DNA from: a bacterium
Lineage (GTDB): Bacteria; Patescibacteria; Paceibacteria; UBA9973
NCBI GenBank assembly: GCA_021813235.1
Contig: JAKALG010000059.1
Coordinates: 1-5,744 of the forward strand
Length of the DNA stretch: 5,744 nucleotides
Reading direction: 5' to 3'
The first letter of the stretch is position 1. Every line of letters starts with the position of its first letter. Both the position numbers and the translations under genes were made by a program. The notes below the pieces were generated by a model. That model was not told the origin of the DNA and ran no database searches. It saw only the letters and a program-made list of their open reading frames with translations. This document shows positions 1 to 4,912 of the stretch, piece after piece.

Positions 1-2
1 TT

Positions 3-251
3 ATTAGTGAGTTTGAGTCTTATATTTACGACGATAAAAAGGAGGAATTAAACCAAAAGGAAAAGCCGATTAAGTCAAATGACCACGCGTTGGATGCTCT
101 AAGATATGTAGTGATGATGCGCAAGCCAGAACCTGTGAGAATTCCATATGTCCAGCCCCCGCCTGAAGTTGGAGAATATGAGGGAGGAAAGACAACATTC
201 GGTCCTAAAGGGTTTGAACAACAAGACTATCCGCGAGGAGAATTTGAATGA
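3..251 (+). CDS. terL: Terminase large subunit, C-terminal end (partial)
   Basis: The left edge cuts this gene, and only the last 82 codons are present, read in the frame that ends in TGA at 249-251. TerL is the ATP-driven motor and nuclease that packages phage DNA through the portal. The visible piece carries the motif NDHALDALRYV (codons from about 78 to 110). This matches the third acidic motif of the RNase H-like nuclease domain of large terminases, where the Asp in DALRY (codon 93-95) is the expected metal ligand. The tail after it is rich in Pro, Gly and Glu and looks flexible. The gene overlaps the next start as ATGA, and the portal gene follows shortly after, which is the normal terminase-portal order. 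The ATPase domain lies outside the window, so gene integrity cannot be judged. The assignment rests on one short motif plus gene order. Confidence 0.85.
   Translation: MSEFESYIYDDKKEELNQKEKPIKSNDHALDALRYVVMMRKPEPVRIPYVQPPPEVGEYEGGKTTFGPKGFEQQDYPRGEFE
235..240 (+). promoter_or_regulatory. Ribosome binding site of the zinc-ribbon gene
   Basis: GAGGAG lies 7 nt before the ATG at 248, inside the last terminase codons. It is one of the best Shine-Dalgarno matches in the window. It shows that the host ribosome uses ordinary Shine-Dalgarno starts, which makes the starts without one (528, 2921, 4911) stand out. Confidence 0.75.
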
Positions 252-550
252 CGCACATTTCTATTCATTGTGAGCATTGCGGAAAGAGTTATAAGGTTCT
301 TTTTTCATCAAAAAGACGCATACTTTCGTATAGGATAAGCTGTGCGGTATGCCCTCACTGTCAGAAACCGAATAATCCTACTTTTTACAATCTTTATAAG
401 ATAAATTGGAGATGTGAACGATGCAAGGTGTTCGCTCCGTGGGCAAGAAAGAAAGGAAAGATATGCGTTGCGTGTTATTTTTCAGATTATAGGTTGCTAC
501 CAAAAGAAAAAAAGTATAATTTAAGTAATGAAACAAAATTCGCTAGCTGA
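248..550 (+). CDS. Small cysteine-rich zinc-ribbon protein, function unknown
   Basis: This 100-aa basic protein is not recognised as a named family. It holds four CxxC pairs, C8/C11, C35/C38 (with an extra C32), C56/C59 and C73/C76. These would suit two zinc ribbons, the first formed by residues 8-38 and the second by residues 56-76. Between and after them it is rich in Lys, Arg and aromatic residues, which would allow nucleic-acid binding. No HNH, GIY-YIG or other catalytic signature is visible. There is no signal peptide or membrane segment. The start is well supported: ATG overlaps the terminase stop as ATGA and has GAGGAG 7 nt upstream. Its last 23 nt overlap the portal gene in another frame and also cover the proposed portal promoter. 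It sits between terminase and portal, where an inserted accessory gene is common. It could be a DNA-binding accessory protein or a remnant of a zinc-finger nuclease; neither can be shown. Confidence 0.75.
   Translation: MTHISIHCEHCGKSYKVLFSSKRRILSYRISCAVCPHCQKPNNPTFYNLYKINWRCERCKVFAPWARKKGKICVACYFSDYRLLPKEKKYNLSNETKFAS
494..520 (+). promoter_or_regulatory. Candidate promoter of the portal gene (leaderless)
   Basis: TTGCTA at 494-499 and a perfect TATAAT at 515-520 are separated by 15 bp and lie inside the end of the preceding gene. The -10 box ends 7 nt before the portal ATG at 528, so a start of transcription at the usual distance would fall on or next to the ATG. No Shine-Dalgarno sequence precedes this ATG. 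The same hexamers with the same spacer occur at 2888-2914. A 15-bp spacer is short for a sigma-70 promoter, which lowers confidence. Confidence 0.45.
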
Positions 551-2540
551 CGAATTAACTGGCGTAGCGCTCAGGCAATTATCGACTTCGTATACATTCA
601 AACAACCTCGTCTTATTCAGATTAGGAAGTTTCGCGATTTATATAACAATAAGACGCAAAAGCAGTTGCGTATTAGGTACAATGTTCCTATTCCTATTTT
701 TTCAGGAATGATTGATACCATGCAAGCCGACTTAGATGATTCGGTTATTTTGAAATACAACGAGCAAGACCCCGCTGATTGGAAAGCCGCAGTCAAGGCA
801 AATGCCTATATTACAAAGGAAATGGAATCCATGCGCCCAGGGGCTAAATGGAATCAAAAGTTTCGCCTTGCAAGACACGAGATGTTAATGACCGGAAGAG
901 GAACGATTAAATACACGCCTTCAAACAACGGAGGATTTAGGGCTGATTTGAATGTAGTTCCTTTTGAGGATTTTTATTTTGAGCCGAAAGGAGGCGGACA
1001 GCTTGAAAATCATCTATTTTGCGGGCAATCAAACATTTGGCTTACTAAGAAAGATTTAGAAGATGGAGTAGCTGATGGGACTTATGACAAGAAACAAGTC
1101 GCAATGCTCACTGGTTCTGAAGCGGGACACGAATACAAACAGTCAGATTTTTGGACCAATTATGACTTTGCTAATAGATTTCTCTCACTCAACTTAGCTT
1201 CAGAATCCAACAACTATGTAGGAGAGCAGGTATATAACATGGTTGAATGGGTGACGACTTACAAGGGAAAGCGTTGGTATATTCTTTTTGAAGCATTTTC
1301 TGGTATTTGGGTGAGATTTGAAAAATGGAATGATATTTGTTCATCTGGGTATTATCCGTGGATGTCTATGGCTTCTCATGAGGACTTAAAGAACTTCGCA
1401 TCTAAAGGATTTGCTGATGATATTTACCCCCATGCGATTGCGATGACTGATTTCTTCAATGAGGATATGGAGAACAGGAAGCGCCGTAACTCTAACTCTA
1501 GGGCATACGACAAAGATATGTTCACGAATGTCGCACAATTAGACGCGGCACAAATGGGAAGGGATAGACTTGTTGAAGTAGACACCAAGAACGGCGCACG
1601 GAGAATTGCTGATGGTATTTACGCCTTCCAGACTCCAGAGATTACCGGAACTATCGACATGTTGAAATACATGGAAGATATGGCGGGTAGGAATTTCGGA
1701 GTTACTGATATGCAAAAGGGAGACCAAGGAAGACAAAAGACCGTTGGCGTTACTTATGCTGAAATGAGCCAGATTAGCAAGAGATTAGCATTTGATAGCC
1801 AACCGTTCATTGAACTTGGTCAGGAATTAGGATTGAGAGTATTCGGAGGACTTAAAGACTACCTACGAGAGCCACTATCCATAAAGATTCTTGGTGAGAA
1901 TGGATTTGAATGGGACACTTTGAAGAGAATAGATTTGAACACCAAGAGGGATTTCGAGATTTCTGTTTCTAGCCAGATGAAAGAGAATAAGATGAACGAA
2001 TTGTCAAAGCAGAACAAGCTGACAGCTCTTAATGGCGTTAGGAATCAAGTAGCCCCGCCCAATCCAAATGCAAATACAAGGTTAATAGACGAGGCTGTAT
2101 TGAGAGATGTAGGAGGATATTCAGAATCAGAAATAGCTATGCTCTTAGACCCTCAAAGCCACGCTGATAAACGAACAGTATCAGAAACCTCAGCGGCGAT
2201 TCAGGATATTATGATGGGTAGAATGCCTAAAAAGAACTACAACGCTACAGCGTATTTCCTCTCGACTATCTTAGACTTTGTTAAAACACATCAGGACGAC
2301 AAAAAAGTAGCAAAAAGGATTGATGCGTTCTTGAAGTACATTCAAGACCATGAGCAGATTGCTATGGAAAACGAGGCTAGAAGAGCTAAAAAGGATGCCT
2401 CTGCTATGGGTCAGCCAAATAATCCAATGAATCCTATTGGTGGAGGAGGACAACCTCAAAATGTTCAGCCCTCTCAAGTACCTAGTACGGGATTGCCTCA
2501 AAACACTTCTCAAGCAGTTCAAATGGCTCAACCCGCATAA
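528..2540 (+). CDS. Portal protein
   Basis: This 670-aa protein is called the portal, the dodecameric ring at one vertex of the head through which terminase pumps DNA and to which the tail attaches. Support comes from length, place directly after terminase and before scaffold and capsid, and character. An N-terminal part (about 25-130) carries the basic helix around RLIQIRKFRDLYNN. A mixed alpha/beta body follows. A helical middle (about 310-450) includes FFNEDMENRKRRNS and the stretch around TVGVTYAEMSQISKRLAFDS, resembling the helical stem and clip region of portals. A charged helical part precedes a Gln/Pro/Asn/Gly-rich disordered tail (about 627-670). No nuclease or ATPase motif is seen. 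The ATG at 528 has no clear Shine-Dalgarno sequence but a TATAAT 7 nt upstream. It overlaps the previous gene by 23 nt, and its stop overlaps the next start as TAATG. It appears intact. The subfamily cannot be named by eye. Confidence 0.85.
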   Translation: MKQNSLADELTGVALRQLSTSYTFKQPRLIQIRKFRDLYNNKTQKQLRIRYNVPIPIFSGMIDTMQADLDDSVILKYNEQDPADWKAAVKANAYITKEMESMRPGAKWNQKFRLARHEMLMTGRGTIKYTPSNNGGFRADLNVVPFEDFYFEPKGGGQLENHLFCGQSNIWLTKKDLEDGVADGTYDKKQVAMLTGSEAGHEYKQSDFWTNYDFANRFLSLNLASESNNYVGEQVYNMVEWVTTYKGKRWYILFEAFSGIWVRFEKWNDICSSGYYPWMSMASHEDLKNFASKGFADDIYPHAIAMTDFFNEDMENRKRRNSNSRAYDKDMFTNVAQLDAAQMGRDRLVEVDTKNGARRIADGIYAFQTPEITGTIDMLKYMEDMAGRNFGVTDMQKGDQGRQKTVGVTYAEMSQISKRLAFDSQPFIELGQELGLRVFGGLKDYLREPLSIKILGENGFEWDTLKRIDLNTKRDFEISVSSQMKENKMNELSKQNKLTALNGVRNQVAPPNPNANTRLIDEAVLRDVGGYSESEIAMLLDPQSHADKRTVSETSAAIQDIMMGRMPKKNYNATAYFLSTILDFVKTHQDDKKVAKRIDAFLKYIQDHEQIAMENEARRAKKDASAMGQPNNPMNPIGGGGQPQNVQPSQVPSTGLPQNTSQAVQMAQPA

Positions 2541-2887
2541 TGGATAATCTACAAAACAAATTATCAAGGCTTAAACCTGAAGAATATGGAAAGAGTAGCG
2601 CTACGGAAATCGAGGACTGGAAAGAAAGAGTTCCTAGATTGCTTGCTCAAGTTGAGTTTAAGAATCATCCTATTATTTTAGAAATCGCAAGTAAAAGTAA
2701 AGATGAGATTGAAAGGATTAAAGGAATCCTAAGTAACAAGGAAGATATAGACGAAAAAGAACGAATGAGACTATTTGCAGAGAAAAAAGCACATGAATTC
2801 TACTATAAACTTTTCACGCAAGACCCTAGTTCAGAGCTTGCATTTATCGAAAAGGCGGTCGATGAAGAACTAGAAGGCAATGAATAG
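2540..2887 (+). CDS. Small charged helical protein downstream of portal, unknown
   Basis: This 115-aa protein is not recognised. It is rich in Glu and Lys and should be almost entirely alpha-helical, with possible short coiled-coil stretches around residues 35-85. There is no Cys cluster, membrane segment or catalytic motif. The ATG shares one base with the portal stop (TAATG) and has no separate Shine-Dalgarno sequence. It is therefore probably translated by ribosomes finishing the portal, which ties its amount to portal synthesis. It ends in TAG, and the proposed promoter of the next gene begins immediately behind it. Position suggests a head-assembly or portal-associated role. This is inference from location only. 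Confidence 0.75.
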   Translation: MDNLQNKLSRLKPEEYGKSSATEIEDWKERVPRLLAQVEFKNHPIILEIASKSKDEIERIKGILSNKEDIDEKERMRLFAEKKAHEFYYKLFTQDPSSELAFIEKAVDEELEGNE

Positions 2888-2914
2888 TTGCTAATACAAT
2901 AAATAATCTATAAT
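2888..2914 (+). promoter_or_regulatory. Candidate promoter of the acidic 91-aa gene (leaderless)
   Basis: TTGCTA at 2888-2893 and a perfect TATAAT at 2909-2914 are 15 bp apart, starting right after the TAG of the previous gene. The -10 box ends 6 nt before the ATG at 2921, which predicts a transcript beginning at the start codon. The AT-rich leader holds no Shine-Dalgarno sequence. The arrangement copies that at 494-520, including the unusual spacer. Seen in a 33-bp gap between genes, where sequence is otherwise free of coding constraint. Confidence 0.5.
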
Positions 2915-2920
2915 TCAATT

Positions 2921-3196
2921 ATGGACAATAAAAAAAGATATCCTCGCAAAATGGCTGAAGAGCCAGAGGAAACAATGATGGAAGAAGAACAGGAAGGAGG
3001 CGTTCCGATTGATATTCCCGTTGAGGAGATTCCAGGTTCAGAGAATTGGAAAGATGGTGAAACCTATGATATTTCTATGACTGTTAAACAGGTCAGTAAA
3101 GGTAAATTTGAAATATTAGAGGCAGAGGAGGAGGAACCTGACGAGGAATCACCAGAAGAAGAAAAGGGCGAGGGAGAAGTACCAGAAGAAGAGTAA
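2921..3196 (+). CDS. Acidic low-complexity protein, unknown
   Basis: This 91-aa protein is dominated by Glu. After a short basic N-terminus (KKRYPRK) there is an acidic block (about 13-28), then a central segment without low complexity (about 29-66). That segment includes the beta-prone stretch YDISMTVKQVSKGKFEILEA. A Glu/Pro-rich tail ends in EVPEEE. The central part could be a small folded domain between disordered acidic arms. No family is recognised. The nearest upstream gene ends 33 nt before, and a TATAAT lies 6 nt before the ATG with no Shine-Dalgarno sequence. The next gene begins 1 nt after its TAA. Acidic disordered proteins near scaffold genes sometimes act in head assembly, but nothing here proves it. 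Confidence 0.7.
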   Translation: MDNKKRYPRKMAEEPEETMMEEEQEGGVPIDIPVEEIPGSENWKDGETYDISMTVKQVSKGKFEILEAEEEEPDEESPEEEKGEGEVPEEE

Positions 3197-3197
3197 T

Positions 3198-3356
3198 ATG
3201 CCGTTTCGAAGCAAAGCACAGATGAGGGCGGCATTTGGCGGGTATTTAGGCAAGGAAATGAAAGGTAAGGCTAAGACATGGGCAAGAGAAACGCCAAACA
3301 TCAAGAAGTTGCCAGAACATAAAAAGTCGAAACGATATTCAAGATTAAAGAAATAA
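3198..3356 (+). CDS. Small basic phage protein with KSKAQ start and TPNIKKLPE motif
   Basis: This 52-aa reading frame runs from ATG at 3198 to TAA at 3354-3356. It is very basic, rich in Lys and Arg. The protein has an N-terminal MPFRSKAQMRAAF block, a Gly-rich turn, then KTWARETPNIKKLPEH. From memory this layout (KSKAQ near the start, a Trp-Ala-Glu-Thr-Pro stretch, then KLPE) recurs in small uncharacterised proteins of many tailed phages. Their function is not known to me. It starts 1 nt after the preceding TAA, with purine-rich AGAAGAAGAG just upstream, and its stop overlaps the next ATG as TAATG. Tight packing on both sides plus the recognisable motif support a real gene despite its size. 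Confidence 0.75.
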   Translation: MPFRSKAQMRAAFGGYLGKEMKGKAKTWARETPNIKKLPEHKKSKRYSRLKK

Positions 3357-3559
3357 TGAAAGAAAAGAAAGTAGTTGATAAGCCAGTAGAGAAGTCAAGC
3401 GAGAAGCCAGTTGAAGAGCAGAAATCAGACCAGAAAGCTACGTTGTCAGTAAAGATTTCTAAGGATGTTCCATTCGGTCCGAAAGTAGGAACACGCACAT
3501 TTGAAAAACTAGAAGATGCTCAAGCATATCAGTCGCGGTTCGGTGGGGAATTTGTGTAG
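3356..3559 (+). CDS. Small Lys/Glu-rich protein, unknown
   Basis: This 67-aa protein is not recognised. Residues 1-28 form a disordered Lys/Glu/Pro stretch with repeated KPVE-type units (DKPVEKSSEKPVEEQK). Residues 29-67 look folded, with a short beta strand (ATLSVKI), PFGPKVGTRTF, then a helix (EKLEDAQAYQSRF). The ATG overlaps the previous stop as TAATG, so translation is probably coupled. It is the last gene before the 181-bp gap, and no convincing rho-independent terminator follows it. The disordered start is similar in composition to the N-terminus of the scaffold-like protein downstream. The coding assignment rests on packing and on the reading frame filling the space exactly. Confidence 0.6.
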   Translation: MKEKKVVDKPVEKSSEKPVEEQKSDQKATLSVKISKDVPFGPKVGTRTFEKLEDAQAYQSRFGGEFV

Positions 3560-3620
3560 TAGTTCATATAGAGTTGTAGATAATCCTTAAAAATCTACCT
3601 GGAAGCCGCAGGGCTGGGCT

Positions 3621-3664
3621 TACGAGAATCGAACTCGTATAAAACAAGAGGAACGCCTACCTCT
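3621..3664 (-). other. tRNA-like arms, probably a degenerate or partial tRNA
   Basis: Read on the - strand, 3639-3621 gives ACGAG-TTCGATT-CTCGT, a 5-bp stem with a seven-base TTCGATT loop. This is exactly the shape and loop consensus of a tRNA T arm. Just before it (3664-3647) is AGAGG-TAGGCGTT-CCTCT, a 5-bp stem in the place of an anticodon arm. The loop there has eight bases rather than seven and lacks U in the right place before an anticodon. A D arm with GG and a 7-bp acceptor complement (GGGCTT is needed) are not found. It is therefore not called as a working tRNA. It may be a decayed tRNA or a coincidental pair of hairpins in a + strand leader. Confidence 0.35.
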
Positions 3665-3726
3665 ATAAAAACGTCATTGTATGGTAACACCAAACAATCA
3701 ATCGGGTTCGCATGAAAATATCCTTG

Positions 3727-3732
3727 AAAGGA
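3727..3732 (+). promoter_or_regulatory. Ribosome binding site deciding the scaffold start at 3741
   Basis: AAAGGA lies 8 nt before ATG at 3741, a normal Shine-Dalgarno distance. The in-frame ATG at 3681 has no such site. The site can pair with TCCT at 3721-3724 through a four-base TGAA loop. Alternatively TATCC (3719-3723) can pair with GGATA (3736-3740) directly before the ATG. Both would hide the ribosome site, and they exclude each other. Confidence 0.6.
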
Positions 3733-3740
3733 CGGGGATA

Positions 3741-4574
3741 ATGGAGGATTCAGAGATTCAAATCGAAGATACTCCTGTAACGCCGGAAGTGAAACCAACG
3801 GAAGAACAGAAAGGTACTACCGAGGAGGTAAAACCCGAAGTAAAGCCAGAGGAGAAACCAAAAGGCGAGAATGAGGATGAGCCAGTCAAGCCAACTCGTT
3901 CGACGAATAGTGATAGACCGTTAAAAGCTCTTTTTACTCAGATAAAGGAAATCCGCGCGGATATTGCCTCAATTAAAAAAGGCGCTACTCCTGCGGAAAA
4001 AGCAGAGATTAAGGCAGTTGATGACGCATTGAGTGCTGTTGCTACTAAGCACAATCTTGATGCCGACGGACTTGCTGAAATCGCTAAGGTTCTTGAAAGT
4101 AATATCATGAAGAATCTTGAGGATTCTGGAAAACTCAAAGTAAGCCCAGAAGTTCAAAATAAACTTGATGAACTTGATAGGATTTTAACTGAACGAAGCG
4201 CACAAGCCGAACAGTCCCATTTCGATGGTGAATGGACGAAACTTGTACCTGAAATTCAAAAGCAATTTCCTAACGCTTCAGCAAATGAACTTGCAGAAGC
4301 AAAAAAGGTTATGGATGAACTCTCTCATACGAAAGAGTTTCACGACAAAGACCTTGATTACGTTCTCTTTAAGAATCAATCTAAATTCTCAACCATCTTA
4401 AAACTTGCAAAAGGCAAGAAAGCGGGTGAATCTCCTGCACGCGAAGTAGAAGTACAGGAAGAAAACGAGGATGATATTGATTTAGACCCAGAGAATATAG
4501 ACCCTGAGAAAATGGGCAGATATCAAAAGCACAAGATTAAATCAAAATCTGGAGACGCTGAGATAATGGGCTAA
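3741..4574 (+). CDS. Scaffold-like capsid assembly protein
   Basis: This 277-aa protein has the profile of a phage scaffold, the internal protein that directs coat subunits into a prohead and then leaves. Residues 1-55 are acidic, Pro-rich and disordered (repeats such as EEVKPEVKPEEKPK). Residues 57-155 are helical, with coiled-coil character around KALFTQIKEIRADIASIKK and EVQNKLDELDRILTERSAQ. A mixed helical part follows to about 225. After an acidic DDIDLDPENIDPEK stretch, the C-terminus is short and basic (GRYQKHKIKSKS). Basic C-terminal tails are the usual coat-binding element of scaffolds. Position directly before the capsid gene agrees. No protease signature is seen. The start at 3741 is chosen over 3681 because AAAGGA lies 8 nt upstream; starting at 3681 would add 20 residues. 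The call rests on composition and gene order, not on a diagnostic motif. Confidence 0.7.
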   Translation: MEDSEIQIEDTPVTPEVKPTEEQKGTTEEVKPEVKPEEKPKGENEDEPVKPTRSTNSDRPLKALFTQIKEIRADIASIKKGATPAEKAEIKAVDDALSAVATKHNLDADGLAEIAKVLESNIMKNLEDSGKLKVSPEVQNKLDELDRILTERSAQAEQSHFDGEWTKLVPEIQKQFPNASANELAEAKKVMDELSHTKEFHDKDLDYVLFKNQSKFSTILKLAKGKKAGESPAREVEVQEENEDDIDLDPENIDPEKMGRYQKHKIKSKSGDAEIMG

Positions 4575-4605
4575 TGCTATTTGGTCGGTAAATTAACAAA
4601 AATAC

Positions 4606-4683
4606 ATGACCTTTAGTGCTAATACAGTTCCATTCAAAACAGAATGGATAAAGGCATACCAGGAGACTCATTACAAACAGCCT
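4606..4683 (+). CDS. Major capsid protein, exon 1
   Basis: ATG at 4606 opens 26 codons (MTFSANTVPFKTEWIKAYQE then THYKQP) that look like the N-terminus of an HK97-type coat protein. A TAA follows immediately in frame, which is the first codon of the intron. The last seven bases, ACAGCCT, pair with GGGCTGT at 4696-4702 to form P1 with a U-G wobble at the splice site, which fixes the exon end at 4683, between codons. Upstream, the frame is closed by TAA at 4594-4596, so no longer start is possible. The 31-nt leader after the scaffold gene has no clear Shine-Dalgarno sequence. This is surprising for what should be the most abundant phage protein. Joined to exon 2, it gives a continuous reading frame to the right edge. 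Confidence 0.8.
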
Positions 4684-4874
4684 TAACGGAAATATGGGCT
4701 GTATAAATCCTCTCTGATTGACTCGGAACTCCAGTAGTGGACAACGAGGCGGAAGCGAAAGCACCGTGAACGACTGAGCGAGAGGACCTCAATAAAAGAG
4801 GGTGCACCAGTCTGAACATCGGTATAACAAAAGAAGCCGATGAGAGAAATCCGAGCAAATAGCTCATTGAAAAC

Positions 4875-4904
4875 TAGACGAGATAATACGGGATATGGTA
4901 TACT
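4875..4904 (+). promoter_or_regulatory. Extended -10 promoter for the intron endonuclease
   Basis: TGGTATACT at 4896-4904 is an extended -10 element (TG, one base, TATACT). A weak -35 candidate, TAGACG, lies 18 bp upstream at 4875-4880. The -10 hexamer ends 6 nt before the ATG at 4911, so the predicted transcript begins at or beside the start codon. It sits in the loop and 3' side of the hairpin that covers the ATG. No Shine-Dalgarno sequence is present. Confidence 0.5.
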
Positions 4905-4912
4905 CGTATTAT
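4883..4912 (+). promoter_or_regulatory. Hairpin sequestering the endonuclease start codon
   Basis: ATAATACG at 4883-4890 is the exact reverse complement of CGTATTAT at 4905-4912. Two further pairs (G-U, G-C) extend the stem to 10 bp around the loop ATATGGTATA. The 3' strand ends on the AT of the endonuclease ATG, so on long transcripts through the capsid gene the start codon would be base-paired. Transcripts started from the embedded promoter would lack the 5' strand and be open. The same principle is known for the intron genes of phage T4. Confidence 0.65.

Larger units (their letters stand above)
3560..3740 (+). other. Gene-free structured stretch before the scaffold gene
   Basis: This 181-bp interval holds no convincing gene once the scaffold start is placed at 3741. 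It contains several inverted repeats in a row: GTAGAT/ATCTAC (3576-3581, 3593-3598), AAGCC/GGCTT (3603-3607, 3617-3621), TACGAG/CTCGTA (3621-3626, 3634-3639), AGAGG/CCTCT (3647-3651, 3660-3664) and a small hairpin around the scaffold ribosome site. The hairpins at 3617-3639 share one or more bases, so not all can form together. None is followed by a U-tract. It may be a structured leader of the scaffold message or the trace of a lost tRNA. An upstream ATG at 3681 is in frame with the scaffold gene but has no ribosome site. Confidence 0.5.

Noticed and set aside
1539..1736. Minus-strand open frame inside the portal gene
   Set aside because: It lies fully inside a well-supported long gene on the other strand, has no ribosome site and no protein-like features. 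The same applies to minus-strand frames at 2271-2567, 3301-3498, 3595-3798, 3938-4157 and 4986-5207.
3576..3598. Hairpin GTAGAT/ATCTAC as a rho-independent terminator
   Set aside because: The 6-bp stem is AT-rich, the loop is 11 nt and no T-tract follows, so termination is unlikely.
3621..3740. Complete functional tRNA on the minus strand
   Set aside because: Only the T arm fits. The putative anticodon loop has eight bases, there is no D arm with GG, and no 5' acceptor strand complementary to the 3' part.
3681..3740. Scaffold start at the upstream ATG 3681
   Set aside because: It has no Shine-Dalgarno sequence and the extra 20 residues are not scaffold-like in composition, whereas ATG 3741 has AAAGGA at 8 nt. 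It cannot be excluded fully.
4606..4683. An independent 26-aa peptide gene followed by a frame-broken capsid pseudogene
   Set aside because: The complete set of group I helices and exact P1 pairing at the exon end explain the interruption, and the two parts are in phase when joined.
4537..4867. Minus-strand open frames across the start of the capsid gene and the intron core
   Set aside because: They cover the paired group I core and exon 1, and the RNA structure explains the sequence. No coding signal was seen.
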